From the NCBI GenBank assembly GCA_029556615.1, contig JAKQDD010000207.1:1-51033 (forward strand): a stretch of 51,033 nucleotides of DNA, given 5' to 3'. The stretch comes from Verrucomicrobiota bacterium. GTDB lineage: Bacteria; Verrucomicrobiota; Verrucomicrobiia; Limisphaerales; J093. Shown here in pieces: positions 48,085 to 51,033 of the stretch (position 1 is the stretch's first letter; each line of letters begins with the position of its first letter). Under the pieces are notes generated by a model, which was given only the letters and a program-made list of their open reading frames with translations, was not told the DNA's origin and did no database searches. Position numbers and translations under genes: made by a program.

Positions 48085-50735
48085 AACCCCGGCTCCCGTC
48101 CCTGTCCGCCGTTATCCTGGCCGCCTCGATCGCCCTCGCCGGACCCGAGACCGGCACAGTTCAGTTTCGTGAGCCCGAGGTGCGAGCCTACCAGATCGAC
48201 CCGCAGGAATCGTCGCTGCAGGCCGGGGAAACGGAGAAGACGCGATGGCTCGCCGCGCGCCCCATCCCCGGCACCGGGCGCCCCGTCCACTTGGGCAGTC
48301 GCGTGGTGCTGCGCCTGACCGCAGGCACCGATCGAGATCTCTTGCTGGAAGCGAGCCCGCTGCGGGTCGTCCGGGAAGTGGCGCCCGCCCTCTGCGTGCT
48401 CGAAGCGGTCGATGCCTGGACAGCAGCCAGCGAAGCCGACCGGCTGGCCCAGCAACCGGGCGTCGAGGTCTGCCATCCGGTCCGCCGCCGGCCCGTCGCC
48501 ATCCACGGCGATTACGCGCCCAGACCCGACGACCCGCTGTACCTGGAACAATGGCACCTCGAGAACCGGGATCCCAACACCGGCGCATCGCGCGGCTTCG
48601 ATCTCAACCTGCGCGCGGCATGGCCCGCAGGCTCGGGCGAGGGGATTCTGGTGGCCATGAGCGACAATGGCGTCGAACTCTCTCACCCGGACCTCGCTGC
48701 CCGCGTGCAGCACTCCCACCACTTCAACTTCGTCACCGGCAGCCCCACGGGGAACCCAACCCTGAACAGCCAGGCGCACGGGACGGCTGTGGCCGGCCTG
48801 ATCGCCGCAACCGGGAACAACCGGCGCGGCGTGGTGGGGATCGCCCCCGCCATCCAGCTCGCCAGTTGGATCGTGTTCGATACCGCCGATGGTCTCGCGG
48901 ACGAGGAGGCGGTGATGGACATGTTCCAATACCGGTCGAACGTCGTGAGCGTCCAGAACCACAGCTGGGGCAACGCGTCGATCGAACAGCTGCCCCTCAG
49001 TGCCCTCGAAGACCAGGGCGTCCGCAACGCCGTCGAAGACGGCCGCGGAGGACGTGGGGTCGTCCTCGTGCGTTCGGCGGGCAATGACCGGCAGAACCTC
49101 AACGACGTCAATGACGATGCCTACGGAAACGACCCGCGGGCGATCGCCGTGGGTGCGGTGCGCAACACCGGCCGGGTCGCCAGCTATAGCACCCCCGGCG
49201 CGCCAGTCCTCGTCGCCGCGTTCAGCGGCGACAAAAACGTCGCCACCGCCGAAGGCACCACCGTCAGTTACCCCGGCGTCGCCACCACCGACCGCCAGGG
49301 CTCGCTCGGCTTCAACACCCGCTCGACGGCCAGCGGCGGCGACTACGGCTATGGCTCGTCCGGATTTGATGGCACCTCGGCCTCCGCACCCCAGGTCTCC
49401 GGCCTGTGCGCCCTCCTGCTCGAAGCCAATCCCGCTCTGACGTGGCGCGACGTCCAGCAGGTGCTCGTCCTGGCCGCACGCCAGCTCGACCCGGCGGACC
49501 CCGATATCCGCACCAACGGCGCGGGATACGCCGTCAGCCACAACGTCGGGTTCGGTGTCCCCGACCCGGCCCACGGGATCGCCCTCGCGCACCGCTGGCG
49601 CCTGCGCCCTCCCGCCGTCACCGTAACGTCCACCAACGCGGAAGCGGCGGACATCCCCGACGACGGCCTCCGCTTACGCCTGACCGGCACCAACGTGCCC
49701 CCGGGGCTCGCCTCGATCCCCGCCACCCCCTTCGATGGGCCGCACCCCGATGATCCCACCGAGGCGCTGCCCCTTGTGGATGTCGGCCTGGCGCTCACCC
49801 CCATCACCATCGACCTTCGCGGGTGCGCCGCCCTCATCCGGCGAGGCTCGAACTACTTCGCCCAGAAGCTGGCCTATGCCGCCGCCGCAGGCGCCCGGTT
49901 CGCCGTGGTCTATAACAACACCGGCGGCACGGAACGGCTGTTCATGAACGGAGCGGACATCCACTTCACCCCCATCCCCGCCGTGTTCATCAGTCAGAAC
50001 TCGGGCGAGGCGCTGCGCGTTCACCTCGCCGCCGGCGGCGATACGCGGGCGCAACTGGCACTCGACACCGCCCGGTTCCCGCTCCCCATCGACGAGACGC
50101 TGCTCTGTGAACACGTCCGGTTGCAGGTCCGGTTCTCCCACCCCCGGCGCGCCGATGTCCGCCTGACCCTCGTCTCCCCCATGGGCACCCGGAGCGTCCT
50201 CCACCACTACAACAACGATGTCGGCTCCGCGCTCGGCGAATGGACCTTCACGTCAATCCACCACGTCCACGAATGCAGCGCCGGGGTCTGGTATGCCGAG
50301 GTCAGTGACGAACGGCCCCAGATCGCCGGCCGCGTCCTCTCCATGGTGCTGAGCGTCGACGGTGTTCGCATCACCGACACCGACCGGGACGCGCTGGACG
50401 ATGACTGGGAACGGGAAAACCTCGGGACGCTCGCGGGCGGCCCCTGCGAGGACCCCGACCAGGACGGCGCCCACAACTCCCGGGAGATGATCCTCGGCAC
50501 CAACCCGCTCCTCAACGAAACACCCTTCCGAATCGACGTCACCCCCTGGAACAACCGGATCGTCCGGCTCACCTGGCCCGCCGTCACCGGAGTCGACTAC
50601 ACCGTCACCCGTCAACCCGACCTCGCCCAACCGCCGCAGCCGGCCCAACTCGTGCCGGGACGCTATCCGGAATGCGAATCGCTCATGCCCGCCGCCGACA
50701 CAGGCCTCGAGTTCTTCCGGGTGCGCCAACCCTAG
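48081..50735 (+). CDS. Secreted subtilase with PA insert, P-domain and calcium repeats
   Basis: An 884-residue exported protease of the kexin/furin-like S8 group. A signal peptide covers about residues 1-20. The triad is D195 (VAMSDNGVELSHPDL), H233 (QAHGTAVAG) and S433 (DGTSASAPQVSG), with DQGVRNAVEDGRGGRGVVLVRSAGN carrying the oxyanion asparagine. A protease-associated-like domain follows at about 570-665 (RGSNYFAQKLAYAAAAGARF). A proprotein-convertase P-domain comes next (LRVQV-like, with RADVRLTLVSPMGTRSVL). DTDRDALDDDWE and DPDQDGAHNSREM are calcium-binding repeats, and a short C-terminal module ends in EFFRV. The TAG stop is the first three bases of repeat A5. The 4-base overlap with mqnC implies coupled translation. 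Confidence 0.9.
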   Translation: MKPRLPSLSAVILAASIALAGPETGTVQFREPEVRAYQIDPQESSLQAGETEKTRWLAARPIPGTGRPVHLGSRVVLRLTAGTDRDLLLEASPLRVVREVAPALCVLEAVDAWTAASEADRLAQQPGVEVCHPVRRRPVAIHGDYAPRPDDPLYLEQWHLENRDPNTGASRGFDLNLRAAWPAGSGEGILVAMSDNGVELSHPDLAARVQHSHHFNFVTGSPTGNPTLNSQAHGTAVAGLIAATGNNRRGVVGIAPAIQLASWIVFDTADGLADEEAVMDMFQYRSNVVSVQNHSWGNASIEQLPLSALEDQGVRNAVEDGRGGRGVVLVRSAGNDRQNLNDVNDDAYGNDPRAIAVGAVRNTGRVASYSTPGAPVLVAAFSGDKNVATAEGTTVSYPGVATTDRQGSLGFNTRSTASGGDYGYGSSGFDGTSASAPQVSGLCALLLEANPALTWRDVQQVLVLAARQLDPADPDIRTNGAGYAVSHNVGFGVPDPAHGIALAHRWRLRPPAVTVTSTNAEAADIPDDGLRLRLTGTNVPPGLASIPATPFDGPHPDDPTEALPLVDVGLALTPITIDLRGCAALIRRGSNYFAQKLAYAAAAGARFAVVYNNTGGTERLFMNGADIHFTPIPAVFISQNSGEALRVHLAAGGDTRAQLALDTARFPLPIDETLLCEHVRLQVRFSHPRRADVRLTLVSPMGTRSVLHHYNNDVGSALGEWTFTSIHHVHECSAGVWYAEVSDERPQIAGRVLSMVLSVDGVRITDTDRDALDDDWERENLGTLAGGPCEDPDQDGAHNSREMILGTNPLLNETPFRIDVTPWNNRIVRLTWPAVTGVDYTVTRQPDLAQPPQPAQLVPGRYPECESLMPAADTGLEFFRVRQP

Positions 50736-50910
50736 CGAGGCGCCGCCTCAGACCTAACGAAGTCCGCGATCCCAAGAAGCCTCCCTGCCCTTCCGGACCC
50801 TCTCTTCCGCGCCTCGCTAATGGAGAGTCCTCGACGGAAGGTGGGGAGGCCTGGAACGGCAGGGGCCAAACTTAACCTGTTGACCCCATATACCACAAGT
50901 CGAGGACTCC
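50732..50910 (+). repeat. Family A bipartite inverted repeat, copy A5
   Basis: It begins CTAGCGAGGCGCCGCCTCAG, whose TAG is the stop codon of the preceding protease gene, and ends TCGAGGACTC. Both arm pairs are intact (GCGCCTCGCT near 50808, GAGTCCTCGA near 50824). It is nearly the same as A4 over its first 100 bases. The remaining bases 50911-51033 show no feature I can name. Confidence 0.88.
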
Positions 50911-51033
50911 ACGCCTTTTCCCAGACTGCGCTGGGAACATGGGGTCCGCCTGCGGCGAACAGCAGTTCGCGAACGCCGACTCCCGCATCGAGTCCGCGCG
51001 CCGGTCCTTCCCTCCCCCTGCGACCCCGGAGCG

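Overview
The window is about 51 kb of GC-rich bacterial chromosome, with no rRNA, tRNA, phage, transposase or CRISPR array that I can see. The gene content points to a member of the Verrucomicrobiota, probably the Limisphaerales/Pedosphaera side. It combines a 1026-residue SecA, the futalosine menaquinone enzyme MqnC, Tat-exported Gfo/Idh/MocA and FAD oxidoreductases, a DUF1080 protein, sulfatase and glycoside hydrolase genes, large secreted S8 proteases with DxDGD-type C-terminal repeats, and an Mla-type lipid transport operon. The assignment is inference from gene families, not from a marker-gene tree.

Layout. 0.2-5.1 kb: secA, a YggS-type PLP protein and a radical SAM enzyme. 5.4-8.4 kb: an mlaE-mlaF-mlaD operon whose ATPase has lost most catalytic motif residues. 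8.6-11.8 kb: a secreted subtilisin-like protease. 11.9-14.2 kb (minus): asnS then tcdA. 14.4-15.3 kb: sixA overlapping a small zincin. 15.5-24.9 kb: a carbohydrate block with a GH43-sulfatase fusion, a pectate-lyase-like protein, a TIM-barrel hydrolase and a GH51 arabinofuranosidase, followed by a nitroreductase. 25.5-28.9 kb (minus): glnB-amtB-glnA, with a good sigma-54 promoter in front of glnB. 29.2-33.9 kb: a Tat-exported FAD oxidoreductase, divergent gmd, and an ABM monooxygenase/iron-alcohol-dehydrogenase pair. 34.2-38.1 kb: putA with a divergent PAS-AraC regulator. 38.2-42.6 kb: a tightly overlapping three-gene operon of an ABC ATPase, an ABC-2 permease with a HlyD-like adaptor built into its third extracytoplasmic crossing, and a secreted SUMF-domain protein. 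42.6-43.35 kb: a gene-poor island of palindromic repeats and a probable gene relic. 43.35-50.7 kb: DUF1080 and Gfo/Idh/MocA proteins convergent on one CTAG, tyrA (chorismate mutase-prephenate dehydrogenase), mqnC, and a second S8 protease.

The most unusual feature is a set of dispersed non-coding repeats. Family A (five copies, about 180-190 bp) is bipartite: an outer pair AGCGAGGCGC/GCGCCTCGCT, then a second pair GAGTCCTCGA/TCGAGGACTC. Its first bases (TAG of TAGCGAGGCG) are the stop codon of three neighbouring genes, and fragments of its ends supply the TAG stops of up to three more. In two places it fills the whole spacer between two co-directional genes and ends with a GAGG placed as a ribosome binding site for the next gene. 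Family B (three copies, about 103 bp) lies upstream of genes. Family D (three copies, about 29 bp) lies at gene 3' ends. A further palindromic element, C, occurs once.

Several genes (20001, 32452, 43354, 46924) have a candidate -10 hexamer only 6-7 bases before the start codon, which suggests leaderless transcripts. All functions are read from motifs by eye; no database search or alignment was run.
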